Source of the DNA: Lomentospora prolificans | Taxonomy: Eukaryota; Ascomycota; Sordariomycetes; Microascales; Microascaceae | Length of the DNA: 64,000 nt | NCBI GenBank assembly: GCA_029532625.1 | Contig: JARFXM010000009.1 | Coordinates: forward strand, 3,596,001-3,660,000 | Direction: 5' to 3' | Shown: in pieces, positions 32,098 to 44,023 of the stretch | Layout of the letters: the number at the start of each line of letters is the position of its first letter | Position numbering within the stretch: position 1 is the first letter of the stretch | Program-made: the position numbers and the translations under genes | Notes under the pieces: generated by a model | What the model was told of the DNA's origin: nothing | The model's database searches: none | The model's input: the letters and a program-made list of their open reading frames with translations, nothing else

Positions 32098-35000
32098 AGG
32101 ATGGAAACGCGGTCGACGGATGGCTTGGGGTACACGGCAAACCAGTGAATTTGTAGTCTTTTCCTTGGAACTTGAGAGCTTGCTGCAGAAGTAAACAGCG
32201 TTACATTCACGTCTGCCGGGGTATCGCGAAGTTCTACCCTGGGCGAAAGGCAGGGTAAAGCCAGGAGCAGGGATCTGGTTAAAGATGACGGCGGGTTCGT
32301 GAGGCTGGTGAGTGAGCGGATTCCCAAACCGAGTTCAATATGCCGATCTTGCCTGATTAGACTCAATAGAGATGATTCGAGGGGATCTCTTCTATTGGAA
32401 TTTTTGGATTGTTTCAAGAAGAAGGAGCTATAATAGCAGCGAGGTCGTTATTATCCTGTGATCGATAGAAAGCCGACATCGACGGGATATCGGGTTATAC
32501 TTGTCGGGTGCTATACGAAGGTGGGAGAATCCAGCGTAGAGCTTCTTCCGGAAGAATGAGTTGGATTGAAAAGGAAAAAAAAAACCACAACGCGCAAAGG
32601 ACCACAACGAAAGAAGAAGCAGTAACGAATGACAAGGGGGAAGCACCGCTGCATGTACTGTAACTGCCCCAGGACAAGGAGAAAATGAGGAGGTGTGTGC
32701 GGGAGGAGAAATATCAAGAATGAGAGACGCCAGAAACACGATCTTCAGACCCCAGGCACTTGGGGTAGATGGGACATATGTATGAACTCCGAAATCCGCC
32801 GCGCTAAAAGGCCGCCTCATTTGGCGACACAGTTGCCTCCCTGCTTTTTTCGCGAGGACCAGTGTACTTGCGTCCGGTGCAGTGCGAACGGAACATGAAA
32901 GGACCGTGACAGGGCTGGAAGTCACGGATGGACATTGGTGACGCACTCTTAAACTACGGCCGCTTCTTGGGTGAGGGCTGCAATGCTGGCTTTGGGCAGG
33001 ACAGAGTTGAGGTTTGTCGTCAATACCGGCGAACCGAGCCCAGGCGCCAAGGATCATGTATTGCTGGCTGCAGAATGAAAGGGCCGGCCGCCCACTGGCC
33101 CCCTCCCGCCAACAAACTATGTACTGATCATACACGTGTCTGGTCGTATTGGGACTCGAGCAGGTGCTGTGGAAGCGGCGTAATAGCGCAGCATCAATTT
33201 CAGCGGAAATAGGCAGGCTGAGCAAAGCTGAGGAGCCCTCAAGCTCAAATCGATCCTGCCTGCCTCCAGCTTCCCACCCCCCTAAGAAGGAAAAAGAAAA
33301 AAAAAAAGCCCCGTCCTCCATTTATTCAACGTGGGATAAATTAGAAATGACGCTATTATTATGAGCTGCTCGCGAATGTGCCGTCCGGTCACAGCTCCCG
33401 ATTTCCGATGTTCTTCTTTCTTGTCCACTCTCGAGAGCGTCTGATTAATGCTCAAAACATGGTATTGGCAATACCAGCGAAACAAGAAACCATGTCCCCT
33501 CCCCAGCCAGCTGACATTGTCCTCCAAACAACAACAGTTGGGTACACGGAGAACCGATCCCACGTGTTGGAATTTTTTTTCGTTCCTTCTCCCTTTGGTT
33601 GTTTTTGTTGTGCCTTTCCACAGGTGGTGTTGGTCTGTGTACTTTCTCGTACATCCCTCTTCACCCTCTAATACACCCTTGACGAATGCAGTATAGACAG
33701 GAGCATACCTGTCAAAGAAAGCTGCTTGGCGCAAGCCCTGTCCGGAGTAGGCTTGGTGAGATGGAAAAGAACGCGTCGGACCTAATCACTAAGGCCAAGA
33801 GAGCACTGGGAAGGCTGACCTGGGCTAGCGCAAACCCCCCTTCTGGTACTAATGAAAAGGCCGATCACGAAATGTGGGACACGCCGACAAGGTTGAACGC
33901 TTACCACAGTATTGAACATGTATATGGTACCAACTATTGGTGGACAAGTAAGTCCAAACATCTAGACAACTCGCTGAGGTCGGGCCCATCAACGGCCGTC
34001 TCACCACGGCCATCTAAGCACCAAATGCTCAGTCGATCATGAATTGGTTGGTTTCCAGTTCTCCTTCTCGGCTAGACGTCAGGTCGGGATGTGTCTAGAA
34101 AAATGCACACATGTTGTGCCTAAGCACGCTGAGACCCTCCGGCCGGCTAAGAGAATAAGGAGCCAGCATGTCGAAGAGAACCGAATGTGTGGGTCTACAC
34201 CGTGTACAAGAACCCCTCGCCGTCGACAGATGGGAAGGTTCTTTTCAGCCATCAATATCAGGATCAGTGGTCATGTCAAGAGACGGCCAAGCCTGATGGC
34301 TCATCTCAGGTACTCTCCCGAATAGGTCCTGTTGCTGCCATCCATGGATGCTCTAAGCAGACCATCAGGGCAGAGGGTTAAGAGGGGTGAGGGGCTTCAG
34401 GGCCAACGGCGTGAGAGTTTTTTGAAATTACCAATCCCGATTGATGGACGGTGTTATTGACGTACCCCAAAGCTAAAAGCCCGATGCGCGAGGGTTTCGC
34501 TCCCCCCTCATGGTTTTAATTAATTCGAGGGGAATCTCCTTATTCGGGAGTCCGGAGATGGAACAAGTCCACTAATCCACTCACCACTGTCGCAGAGGAG
34601 GCTTACGGACGGCCTCTTGATCCGTGTGCGATCGATCAAGTTGATACCCACCTCATTGTACTCCAGAAACATACCTCTAAGAGCCAGCACTCCGTAAAGC
34701 CGCGGAATGGAAGCAACGGGTCTCCGAAGCAGGTCTCAGTGTCAAAAAGGGCTGTCTTGGACGGGCTGCAGTCTCCTGTCTCAAGCATCCAGGAGCGCCA
34801 GGAGTGGCTGCCGTCGTAATTCTTGGGCGGTCTCAATCTGATGATCAACCACGGATGGGGTTGTTCTCGATGTCCCTCACGAACGGGCGATCAAACACAT
34901 ACCATCCAACACCGGATCATAGCAAGAAATTGTAAACTTAAACGAAACTCCCGCTCCAAACAAAGATTGAGCTGATTTCTCAGTTCGTTCGATAAACTCA

Positions 35001-35214
35001 AACCGAGCTCCTGGTCCCACCTGAACCTACGAGACCGATTGTGTGAGAGTGAGTGTGTTTTTTTTTACCTCCGTGGCGACAGTCCCATTAGCCAAGGGCC
35101 ATAAGGCCCCAGGCTTTGACGCAGCGAACGAGAACGGTTCAATGCTCGACCTCCTCACCGGTGCCTGCAACAATTCCTAACCAGTCTCCCTTGCCACTAT
35201 TGATGTGGGCTTAA
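32098..35214. other. Gene-poor region, left part
   Basis: The right-to-left beginning is the DUF1765 promoter and leader. The 297-codon frame on the minus strand (33321-32428) has erratic composition (F/S/R/C runs) and no features, so I do not call it. Fragments that look somewhat coding occur, for example around 34160-34320 (+), which encodes VWVYTVYKNPSPSTDG and FSHQYQDQWSCQETAK, and around 34660-34848 (-). They lack starts, splice signals or a known family. Confidence 0.4.
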
Positions 35215-35747
35215 ATGGCGATCAGCGGCATCTTCTCCTCCTCACCGCCCGAGTACGATGAAAATGCCAAAGTCGACGAACGCCATTCGCTCCGCTTCTT
35301 GCGTCGCGCCACCCTATCCACAGACAGGCAAGTACAGAAAATGGATAACACCGAGCCTTGATGCTGGTACCCAAGTCACCCAAGTCCTCTTCGCGAACAT
35401 CGACCGTTGTGTGTGCCCGCACTGTCTGCCTACGGCTCCCCGTCTGTAGCAGGGGGGTTGGCACCCAATTGTGTCCAAAACCACCTCCTTTCCTTTCCAG
35501 ATGGCAGCTGAAGTGGCCGAGAGACGAGTGGAAGGAATTCGTGGAAGTGATAGTGACATGTATCGATCTCAGTCGGGAGGGGGGGATCGAGCTGGCTGGC
35601 GCTAACCTGGCCATGCCTCGGCTTCGACAAAGTCTGACCCTGTCAAATCAAACCATGCACGTCGAGACCTCTCCCTCACTATGCTTTTCAGCTGAACAGG
35701 GCCTGGCAGGGTCACATCTCGGGCCGTGCAGTAGTGCACATACATAA
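35215..35747 (+). CDS. Hypothetical small protein, two-exon model (weak)
   Basis: I do not recognise this protein. ATG 35215 opens MAISGIFSSSPPEYDENAKV and runs to LSTD. There CAG|GCAAGT (35328) is a textbook GC-type donor. The acceptor TCCTTTCCAG (ends 35500) is preceded by a pyrimidine tract and is in matching phase. Exon 2 (35501-35747) reads WQLKWPRDEWKEFVEVIVTC then IDLSREGGIELAGANLAMPR. The spliced product would be 119 residues without signal peptide or membrane span. The C-terminal 30 residues look less coding, so a further intron or decay is possible. The opposite strand at 35753-35938 also holds a plausible fragment. This could be a real lineage-specific gene, a relic or chance. Confidence 0.25.
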
Positions 35748-38700
35748 TGAAGTCAAAGATACTGGTAGACACATTTAATACAAGCCTGTGAAATCGGATC
35801 CTCACCAACAAGGATGCCCAAGACGAGCGCCCTTTCACGGGCACGAAATTCCGTCTCATAGATATCGAGCACAGCTGGGTATCGACTCAAGTGCTCAAAC
35901 ATTTCCCTTCGCACCCGTTCGGGTGACATCATCCTCACCAGACCATACCAGGTTTAGCGTACCCATCACACAGCACGACTCGGCGGACGGAGACGTGCAA
36001 TTTTATTTTCCCAATATTGCATGCGCTAGATGTTCGAACAAGCAAGCGTCATACCTAGCCCCAACGCCCAGCCGCTTTTCACAACACTCTCAGCCAACCC
36101 TGGCATGAAAAAAGAAGCCATCCACCCATCAATACGGTCCAGACTGAGGGAGAAAAAAAAAAAAAAAAAAAGAACCGCCAACGGTTAAGAAAACAACGTA
36201 CGAAGCATTCGGAACGGAGTACAACGATACAAGCTACCAATGCTAATTCCGGGCTCCAAATGGATTGATGATAATTTTCCATCACCCTTGGCTGTTGGGG
36301 GAGATGAGAGGAGGCCTATTTCCGCGCGCTCCCCCCACAATAAGTTCCGATGGATGCGGAACGTGGAGCTGCGGATACCAAAGCCTTGGTTGATGTCCTA
36401 ATCATCACGAACTGACTCCAGCCGTATTAACAGCCCGTCTCATAGGTAGGTAGAGTATTGTTCAACATGCCCACAATCAAAGCACTCCTCCCTTAAGAAA
36501 ACTCGGCAATATCGGTTCGCTTTAGTTCCAGAACCACCAGATGTTTTGACGCCATCTACAAGTAAATATCTGCTATTCTGCGTGCGAATACCAAAATCCA
36601 ATCCCTATCATCCATCAAACAATCCCGAGATGACATCTCCCGTCCCATTGTTCTGGGAGAGGACAGGGTTCCCATTTGCGCGCTGGCATACCCTCAATGT
36701 AACCTGAGGATAAAAGATGAGTATCCAGGTACTTTACGGAGTATACTTGCAGTAATGCTACACAGACTCCACAGATTCAGCCCTGGTATCCTACCGCTTG
36801 GCTCTCGAAACATGGACGAGCCGAGATATTGCAGTTTCCAATCACACGATGGGTAATAGACAACAGCCAGTCCAGACCCACGCCTAACTCGGCAACAAGT
36901 ACCTTGGTACGTACGGGAAACCCTCCACAGGCTTACTCTATATGGGATGTAGTTCTCGGACGTGAGCCTGAGCAGACCCTAACCCGTGTCGGGGAAAGCA
37001 AACATCCAATTTGAACTCTTTAGGTGCCTCACTCTCCTCTTTTGGAGTCGGGAGCCTTTTGAAGGCCTTCCATGCCAAAACAGCTAATGAGGGTCAACAT
37101 GACAGCAGGAGTCCTCCAAGCTCCTCAGGTAGAGGGGCATCGGGAACAATCATCTTCGATATCTTCTGGGAAAATAGAAAGAACAAGACGGGAAGAAGAG
37201 AACGTCCCAAGGCCAGGTAGTTGCCCTGCTCCCCTTCATCGCACAAGATGACTGCTCATGGCAATATACCCACTCTCAAGATTATCAGTGGTGCCATCCA
37301 CGATACTTTAGTACATCGGGCGGCAAGGCCAGTAGGTGACCAAAAGTCTGGAGTCCGCCATTTTTCGCCGTTGAAATTTCGATTAATCTTGGAATTGTAA
37401 ACCCACGGCATAAAACTCTCCCAAGAATCTCTTCGCCAAACCACCGCATAAAATTTAAAAACAAAATGGAAAAAAGAAGGAAAGAAGAAAAAAAGAAAGG
37501 AAAAGAAAAGAAAAGGAAAAAAAGCGGGGGGAAAACCCCTTCAGAGTAATCCACGAGTCCCCCATGTAATCTGCAAAGAAGCTTCATCAGGGTTGCCATC
37601 ATTTTCCCCACTTTTCAGAGTGGTAGCAAAGACATCCATGTGTTCCAGAGCGCGTACGGATAGATCAGATCCACTCTCTTTGTAAACCTTTGTTTCATTC
37701 CTCTGATTCTGATCCTCATTCCACGCCAAATATTCTTGATTACACTGAGATCTTGGCTCTATGGCGGCCACTCAAACTGTCATACCTTCCATGTCTTGTC
37801 CACGAAGTGATCACTTTCATCTTATGATAACACGGGTTATCTTCCTGTAATCATACCTCATCACCATGTTTAGCCCTCATAGCCACCTAGAAAGGCAAAA
37901 AAGTGCGATGCGAAGACCTCTTGGAAGTAAAGTTGCTCATCAATAGTACGGCCGGCCGGGAAGAAGGTCAGAGGGAGGGCCTCTCTTTGCGAGCCCATAA
38001 AACATGCCGAGACCCCAACCCCGAACTGGCCACTAACGAATGAATGATAGAGGCAATCCAGAGGCAATACATCCCCAGGGGAACGCGTAACCCAGAGAGA
38101 TCCAGGTGCCTGGCCACCATAGAAATGATACTTATTACACGAGCAATAACGTCCCGGCGATTTTTCTTTCTAGGATAGGATGCTGCAGATGGTGTTGCCT
38201 GGCGGGGCGGATTTGGGAGGAATCCATGCTATTCACCTCTCTGCGTTCGTGTGCCCAGCCCCCGCGAGGACCCATACTGCATATCTTGGGGTCGGTGATA
38301 GTTCTGATCTTCCCATTTTTGATGGATATTGATAGAAGTAGTAAAACGGGTGAAAAGGGGGATTCTTTACGATTTGGAAATGAAGAAGGCATTCTGACAT
38401 GTGGCTCTGTTGATGGCGTGTTTCGCGTCTACACTGGCCATACCAAATACACACCGACTGATCCATTGTATATGTAGGAGCGTAGCATCTATTCCCCTTA
38501 AGCCGCAATCGATCTCAGATACTGTAAGTTCCGGCTCATTAAACTCATCTTGGTAATAACTTCTGTACAGTCTTCTGTTCGTAAATTAAACCCCATCATA
38601 AGGCAACGACACACGCGGACCCCAAGACGAAGAGGTCACTTAAGACACAAATGTTGAATAAATTAACTTGACGGAGCGGCCGAGATGGATCAAGTCCACG

Positions 38701-40509
38701 TCGGATAAGAAGGAAACCCGAGCCACAGACCCAAACCCTTCAAAACGACAGATATATACATGGGTGTCCGATTGGGTCTGACGAGGTTCATCTTTCACCT
38801 GATACACACCAAATACACGAGGTGCGTGCTGGCAGGAGGCCCTCACCAGCACCAGTCGTAGTGAGGCATTAGCGTCTTGATTGCCCGTCTGGGCATTCAA
38901 TTGATCGTTTATTAAGGGTTAGGCGGGCAAAGCGAAGAGCCCAGGCCTTTCGCGGCGACTCATCAGGTGATTGGCCCTGACCATACGGTGGCAGCGTCTC
39001 GTGCGGTCCTTTCGGATGAAGAGGTCTATTATTACACAACACCGGAAGGGGTTGAGAAACAAGACACTTGGGCGCCAAGGCGAGCAAATGTTTCCCGATC
39101 TTTCATGCACCTCGGCCGTGGGATGTTTAAAGCCGATTTGTTTGGTAATAGATGGGCAACTTGAAGATTTTTATAGGCACGTTATTCATCCTTCAGCAAA
39201 GCGAGCATGGGAGATTGACTCGAAGCTGTACACACAAATGCCATTCACTGTGTTGGGTAAGCTGGTACCATGCTTAAATGATCACAAATCCCTCTTGTGT
39301 AATGTTCCTCTATTCCTTCGATATTAGACAGGGACCGTCAGCATATGTTCAGGAAATGTAGTGACAGAAATCCAAGACGATTGTCGGGTTAGGGTGATCA
39401 GCGGGCTTGTCGTTCCACAAGCTCTCGCTGAAGCGATCCCAGGTTTGGAAGCAAGACGACCAGCCATAGACGTATGAGCCGATTAGGCTGGAAGCAGACG
39501 GGGCAAGGAACTGTGCGAGACCGTACTGCCGAGATTAATGACTATCCAGTAGCCCAAGGGTCGCCGGAATAAGCGTAAAGAGCAATATTCTAGTTCATCG
39601 ACAGAATAAATGGCGAGGACGAAATGAACGAGGCGGCGAGGGTTCTCGTTCTCTGGAGGTGGAGAAAGGATGGCAGAATTTAATTTTTTTCTTTTATTTC
39701 GGGGGAAGTTGAGGTCTCTCCCAGGTCAAATTCTCGATTATGTAAGACGAATGTGATTGGGTTTAGCTTCTTCCGGCTGTCGCCAGCTGCTTAGAGAAAA
39801 GAAAGTCTTCATGACTGACACGGAATCGGCGTGGGTTTGCAAACTTGAGACAAATAATGAAGTCAACATCGGCAATGATTATTCGTGAAGAAGATCCCGG
39901 AAGACGGTCCCATCTTGGGAAGAGGGGCGGAAATTGCCTGAACCCTATCGGAGACGAGACGAGGCATGGTATGGTCATGAATCATGGTGTAGCTCATGTT
40001 GGTACTGCTACTGCGTTGTATTCAATCGACGCCGTTGTCGTTGGAGAGACACTCTTTCCGCGTTTACGTTATGGGAGGCCTGCCTTGGCCCGTGCATAGT
40101 GACAGCTCGACTCACTGAGCTCTCTCCCGTACCATTGCCTGGCTACATGTCCCACTGTTAGCCCATCAACCAAGGCGGGGGTCAGGTTGAGAAAAGCGTT
40201 GACAACGTCGACTACCAAATTCCCTAGGTCTAGGCTGTGAACTTCCAAGTAAAGAGCCCTTGCCGGTGTTTTGCGAACAGTTCTACTGCTCGCGCCCGGG
40301 TAGTCAAATCCAAAACTTGGACAATTCGTCGGCCTCAACCTTGATTCCCTTGGTCAAATGGAATCACCAGCCACCGTGGTCACGTCTCCTCTCCAACACC
40401 ACCCTGGATATTGAAGCAGAGCCGGTGTCTGGCTGCGGAGAGGGGAACAAACCAGTTAATTCCAGCCCCATTCCAAATCTTCTTGAGCACTGAGGGCTCG
40501 TCCATCGTC
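35748..40509. other. Gene-poor region, right part
   Basis: Nothing is firmly recognised in about 4.8 kb. Minus-strand fragments at 35753-35938 (RVRREMFEHLSRYPAVLDIY), 37541-37771 and 37870-38067 (SGQFGVGVSACFMGSQREAL) look mildly coding but lack full gene structure. Simple sequence includes an A19 run (36153-36171) and a polypurine tract at about 37461-37535. The right end is the F-box gene promoter. No transposase, integrase or reverse transcriptase motif was seen. Confidence 0.4.
37461..37535 (+). repeat. Polypurine tract
   Basis: About 75 bp are almost pure A and G (AAAAAAGAAGGAAAG-like units, ending in GCGGGGGGAAAA). It is non-coding; such tracts can form triplex DNA and are unstable. 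Confidence 0.7.
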
Positions 40510-42325
40510 ATGGATAAAATACCCTTCGAGATCCTGGCCGCAATAATTCGGGCCACAGTGTTCTCAATCCCAAAGAATGCGGCGCTCAATCTACGCTTCG
40601 TTTGCAGGGCCTTTGACACAGCTTTGAAGCCCCTCTTATGCCAGACGCTCAATCTAGAGTTTACCAGGCTCAGCCGGTTCACTCACAGGAGGCCACCATC
40701 GGCGGAAGGGCTCCAGACTATTGGCTATCATTGCACTTCTCTGTACATTGATCTTATGCTGTTAAGGGATGAACGTAAGACTCCGTGCCTTATTTTACAC
40801 GTTTCCCACCTGATCCTCGATTGCCTACTCTTTCTTGGCTCTGGTAGAGTTATTTCTGACAACGATGAGTGATGCAGTCGAAGTTGGCTTTTTGAAAACT
40901 CTCTTTCGCGAAGTCCCATCCATGAGAGAGTTTTGTGATACGCTCCAAACCCGTTATTGCATGAACATCAAGTCCTTTACGGAGGAAGAGTATCGCGCCA
41001 AAGTGACGGAGCTCCTTTTCTATTGCAACCGGGTGGAGCGTATCAGATTAAACCTGCCATTTCCGCTCGTTGGCCCTCATTGCAGCGCCGTGACGTCGAC
41101 CTTGGCCAATACCTTTGCTGCCCTGAATCGCAAAGAGGACGAAGAAACGGAATATTCGAAACTTAAGGTCCTCGTTCTTGAGAACGCTGCCGATATCTCA
41201 ATCTACAGCCTCTGGATGAATCCTATAGATGTCGAGAATATCCGCAAGGCGATAGAAAAACTAGAGCACTTTGTGATATCGATAAGAAGGCGTGAACCCC
41301 TATTAGACAGGTTTCGTTTCTACTCGATGTCTCTCTGGGGTCTCATCACGTATCCTATATTTCTGAAGACTCTTTGCCTTGTAGGACTCGACTGTGACCA
41401 CCCCCCTCCTAGGTCAATCAAGCACACACTTTCGAATACTGTGGACATGGCCGAGTGGGCAGTCATGGCTTTGCCAAGACCTAGGCTACCGTTCCACAGT
41501 CTAGTAAGTCTTGAGCTTAAACGAGTCGAAATATCCGCCGATTTCTTTTCCTCTACCCTGGAGATATTCGGGACAACCCTTCGCGAACTTTTCCTTAATG
41601 AAGTTTATCTCAAGGTTTCCGGCTCTGGGCCGGGTGAGATCAACCCTTCGAAAGTCTTATGGGTTGGAATACCAAATGTTTGCCCCAACGAAAATGATAT
41701 TTGGGTGGCACACGTTGTGCGTGAAAACCTACCCAAGCTTCGTATCTGCAGGGCTAGCCAGCTCGGGTACGACTTCCACGGCACAGAAGCTGAATTAGAG
41801 GCTTGCCAAAATTTCGATCTTGACGATCCATGCGGCCTCAAGCGCAGCGTATCCCGGCGCTTCGTCGAAGTAGCTACCAACTTCGGCCAACCAAACTTGG
41901 ACACAGGCGAGCCGTGTACGATACGCCCCTATGGAGTAAGCACTTCAATCTGGACTCGACAGCTCAAGCCTGCGCCCAAACGCATGAGACCTTCGGAGTG
42001 GGATACAATCGCCTACCAAAGCCTTGTCTCCAATCCCACGTCAGCATGGTTACGGAGCATTGACGAAAGCTTTCCCAATTGCAACAAGGGCACGCTTGAT
42101 GAGTTACATGCGATAGCTCAAACCGCATGCACTGGGATGAACAAGCTAACAGAGTACCGTAGCTCATTGGGAACCGATGCATTTGACGCTCTGCCAATGG
42201 ATGAGTTGCAGGGCCTCGTCGAGTTACCACTATCTGGGGCTACTCAAGAACTGACGGAACATATGGATGCCGACTTGACCAATCCAATCCAAACAGCCGT
42301 TCCTGAGGATGGCCAAGGTAGTTAA
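40510..42325 (+). CDS. F-box-like protein
   Basis: This is probably a substrate adaptor of an SCF ubiquitin ligase; the target is unknown. There are two exons: 40510-40774 and 40848-42325, a phase-1 join, giving 580 residues. The N-terminus is F-box-like: KIPFEILAAIIRATVFSIPK then LNLRFVCRAFDTALKPLL, with the usual leading L/I-P and the R.VC..F core. The rest has leucine-rich stretches (SLELKRVEISADFF, TLRELFLNEVYLKVSG) but no regular repeat array I can define. The second exon starts at LFLTTMSDAVEVGFLK. Fungal F-box proteins of this type are numerous and fast-evolving, so no orthologue is named. Confidence 0.75.
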
Positions 42326-42715
42326 GGCATCGATCTAACTGGGTTGTTTACGTGATAGATCCGCTGGCCATCAATAGCAGGTTTAATTCGTTGATCCTTT
42401 ACGGATCGAGGACAGACCGGAGAGTCTGCTTTATCCTTTACGCCTTAATAATGCCTAGAAGAAACGCCAAAAAAGTACAGTATTTACATATGACCACAAA
42501 GGAATAAGGCAATAGGTATGCCAGGTATAGCCCATGTCTATTGAAGACGGAAACTACCTGGAACAGAACAGAGTCTATATGCTTGTTATTGTATGATACC
42601 CAGGAAGGATCTTTTGTATTGATAAGCCCTTTCTTTAAACTACTCCACAACCTTTATTTAACTTTTATCCCTATTTTTGAAGCCTCCAAACAAGTGAGGC
42701 TTAATGCTTCACCCA
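42326..42715. other. Convergent 3' region of the F-box and cystathionine gamma-lyase genes
   Basis: No gene is seen. AT-rich 3' UTR-like sequence lies between two genes that face each other. Confidence 0.5.
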
Positions 42716-44023
42716 TTAACTCGCAGGATCCCCGTTATTAGTCCCATTGGTAGCGCTGTCGGTGACATTGGCTCCGTTGATTGACCTATCCTTATTCCCC
42801 TCATGTCCTGTCTCTGACACTGCCTTCTCGAGCGCTTGAAGAACATCCTGAACCAGATCATCGGCATCCTCAACACCGCAACTGATGCGCACGAGGTCAT
42901 CAAATACGCCGACGGCTTCTCGCTGGTCCTTGGGGATGCCAGCGTGGGTCATGCTGCTTGGAACTTCAACCAAACTCTCAACACCACCGAGACTCTCGGC
43001 GAGGGTAAATATGGTTGTACGCTGGCAAAAGCGCTCAGCCGCAGCATGGCCACCTTGAATGCGGAAAGAGAGCATGCCGCCTCCCATCCCATTCCGGTGC
43101 TGCTTGATGGCTATGTGACGGTGCGGGTGAGAGCTTAGGCCGGGGTAGTTCACAGAAATGACATGAGGGCTTGATTCGAGGGCGTTTGCTACGGTAGTAG
43201 CGTTGCGGGTAGCTTCGCGTGCCCTAAGGTGTAAAGTTTTCAACCCACGATGCGCCAACCAGCAGTCAAAGGGAGACGGGACGGCACCAATAGCGTTCTG
43301 AAGGAAGCCAAGCCGAGTCTTTAGTTCATCGCTGTTAAAAGCGGCAACTCCCATAACGACATCGCTATGCCCGTTGATGTACTTGGTAACCGAGTGTACT
43401 ACTATGTCCGCACCAAGGTCCAAAGGATTTTGGACATAAGGAGACAGGAACGTGTTGTCAACAACAACAAGGATGCCGTGAGCGTGGGCTGCGGTGGCCA
43501 CAGCTCTGATATCCACCAACCTCAAAGTCGGATTGCTAGGGCTTTCAATCCACACTAGTTTGGTCTGTTCGTTGATATGCGCGCTGATGTCCACCTCGAT
43601 CTCGGGGGTAAACGTGACCCTTACACCGTGCGCTTTTGCGACTTGAGTGAAGTACCTATGTGTCCCTCCGTACACATCTGATACCGATATGACGTGAGAA
43701 CCTGCAGCCAGTGACTGGAGGATGTTGGCCGTTGTGGCACTACCTGAAGAGAAGGCCAGCGCATACTTGGCGTGCTCGAGCGCAGCAACGGCCTGCTCAA
43801 AGTTGTCACGGTTGGGGTTGCTGGAGCGGGAGTATTCATACTGCCCAATTGGCTTCCCCACCGATGTCTGCGCAAAGGTAGTTGAAAGGGAGATGGCCTC
43901 AATCACAGCGCCCGTTGCTGGATCATGGGGAGAACCGGCGTGAACCGCCAATGTCCCAAATTTGTGGACCGGAGAAGGAGCCCTCGGCGGGGTGGTAACT
44001 GGTTCACCGTCGCTAACCGTCAT
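42716..44023 (-). CDS. CYS3: Cystathionine gamma-lyase
   Basis: This PLP enzyme of reverse transsulfuration splits cystathionine to cysteine, 2-oxobutyrate and ammonia in the cytosol. It is a single exon of 435 residues from ATG 44023 (MTVSDGEPVT). An upstream in-frame ATG at 44077 exists, but the shorter start leads directly into the conserved PVHKFGTLAVHAGSPHDPAT. PLP-site features are YEYSRSSNPNRDNFE, FSSGSATTANILQSL, VWIESPSNPTLRLVD, VVVDNTFLSPYVQNPLD and the Schiff-base Lys in VVHSVTKYINGHSD near residue 214. The C-terminal IFTLAESLGGVESLVEVPSS is typical of the Cys/Met-metabolism PLP family. The last 30 residues are a variable N/G/T-rich tail. Cystathionine beta-lyase is a less likely alternative. 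Confidence 0.93.
   Translation of the reverse strand: MTVSDGEPVTTPPRAPSPVHKFGTLAVHAGSPHDPATGAVIEAISLSTTFAQTSVGKPIGQYEYSRSSNPNRDNFEQAVAALEHAKYALAFSSGSATTANILQSLAAGSHVISVSDVYGGTHRYFTQVAKAHGVRVTFTPEIEVDISAHINEQTKLVWIESPSNPTLRLVDIRAVATAAHAHGILVVVDNTFLSPYVQNPLDLGADIVVHSVTKYINGHSDVVMGVAAFNSDELKTRLGFLQNAIGAVPSPFDCWLAHRGLKTLHLRAREATRNATTVANALESSPHVISVNYPGLSSHPHRHIAIKQHRNGMGGGMLSFRIQGGHAAAERFCQRTTIFTLAESLGGVESLVEVPSSMTHAGIPKDQREAVGVFDDLVRISCGVEDADDLVQDVLQALEKAVSETGHEGNKDRSINGANVTDSATNGTNNGDPAS

Noticed and set aside
32428..33321. 297-codon open frame on the minus strand upstream of the DUF1765 gene
   Set aside because: Composition is erratic (phenylalanine, serine, cysteine and arginine runs translated from simple sequence), there is no domain, and it lies where the DUF1765 promoter and leader should be.
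35753..35938. Minus-strand fragment with a kinase-like feel (RREMFEHLSRYPAVLDIYE)
   Set aside because: Too short, with no catalytic or glycine-loop motif and no joining exons; kept only as part of the gene-poor region note.
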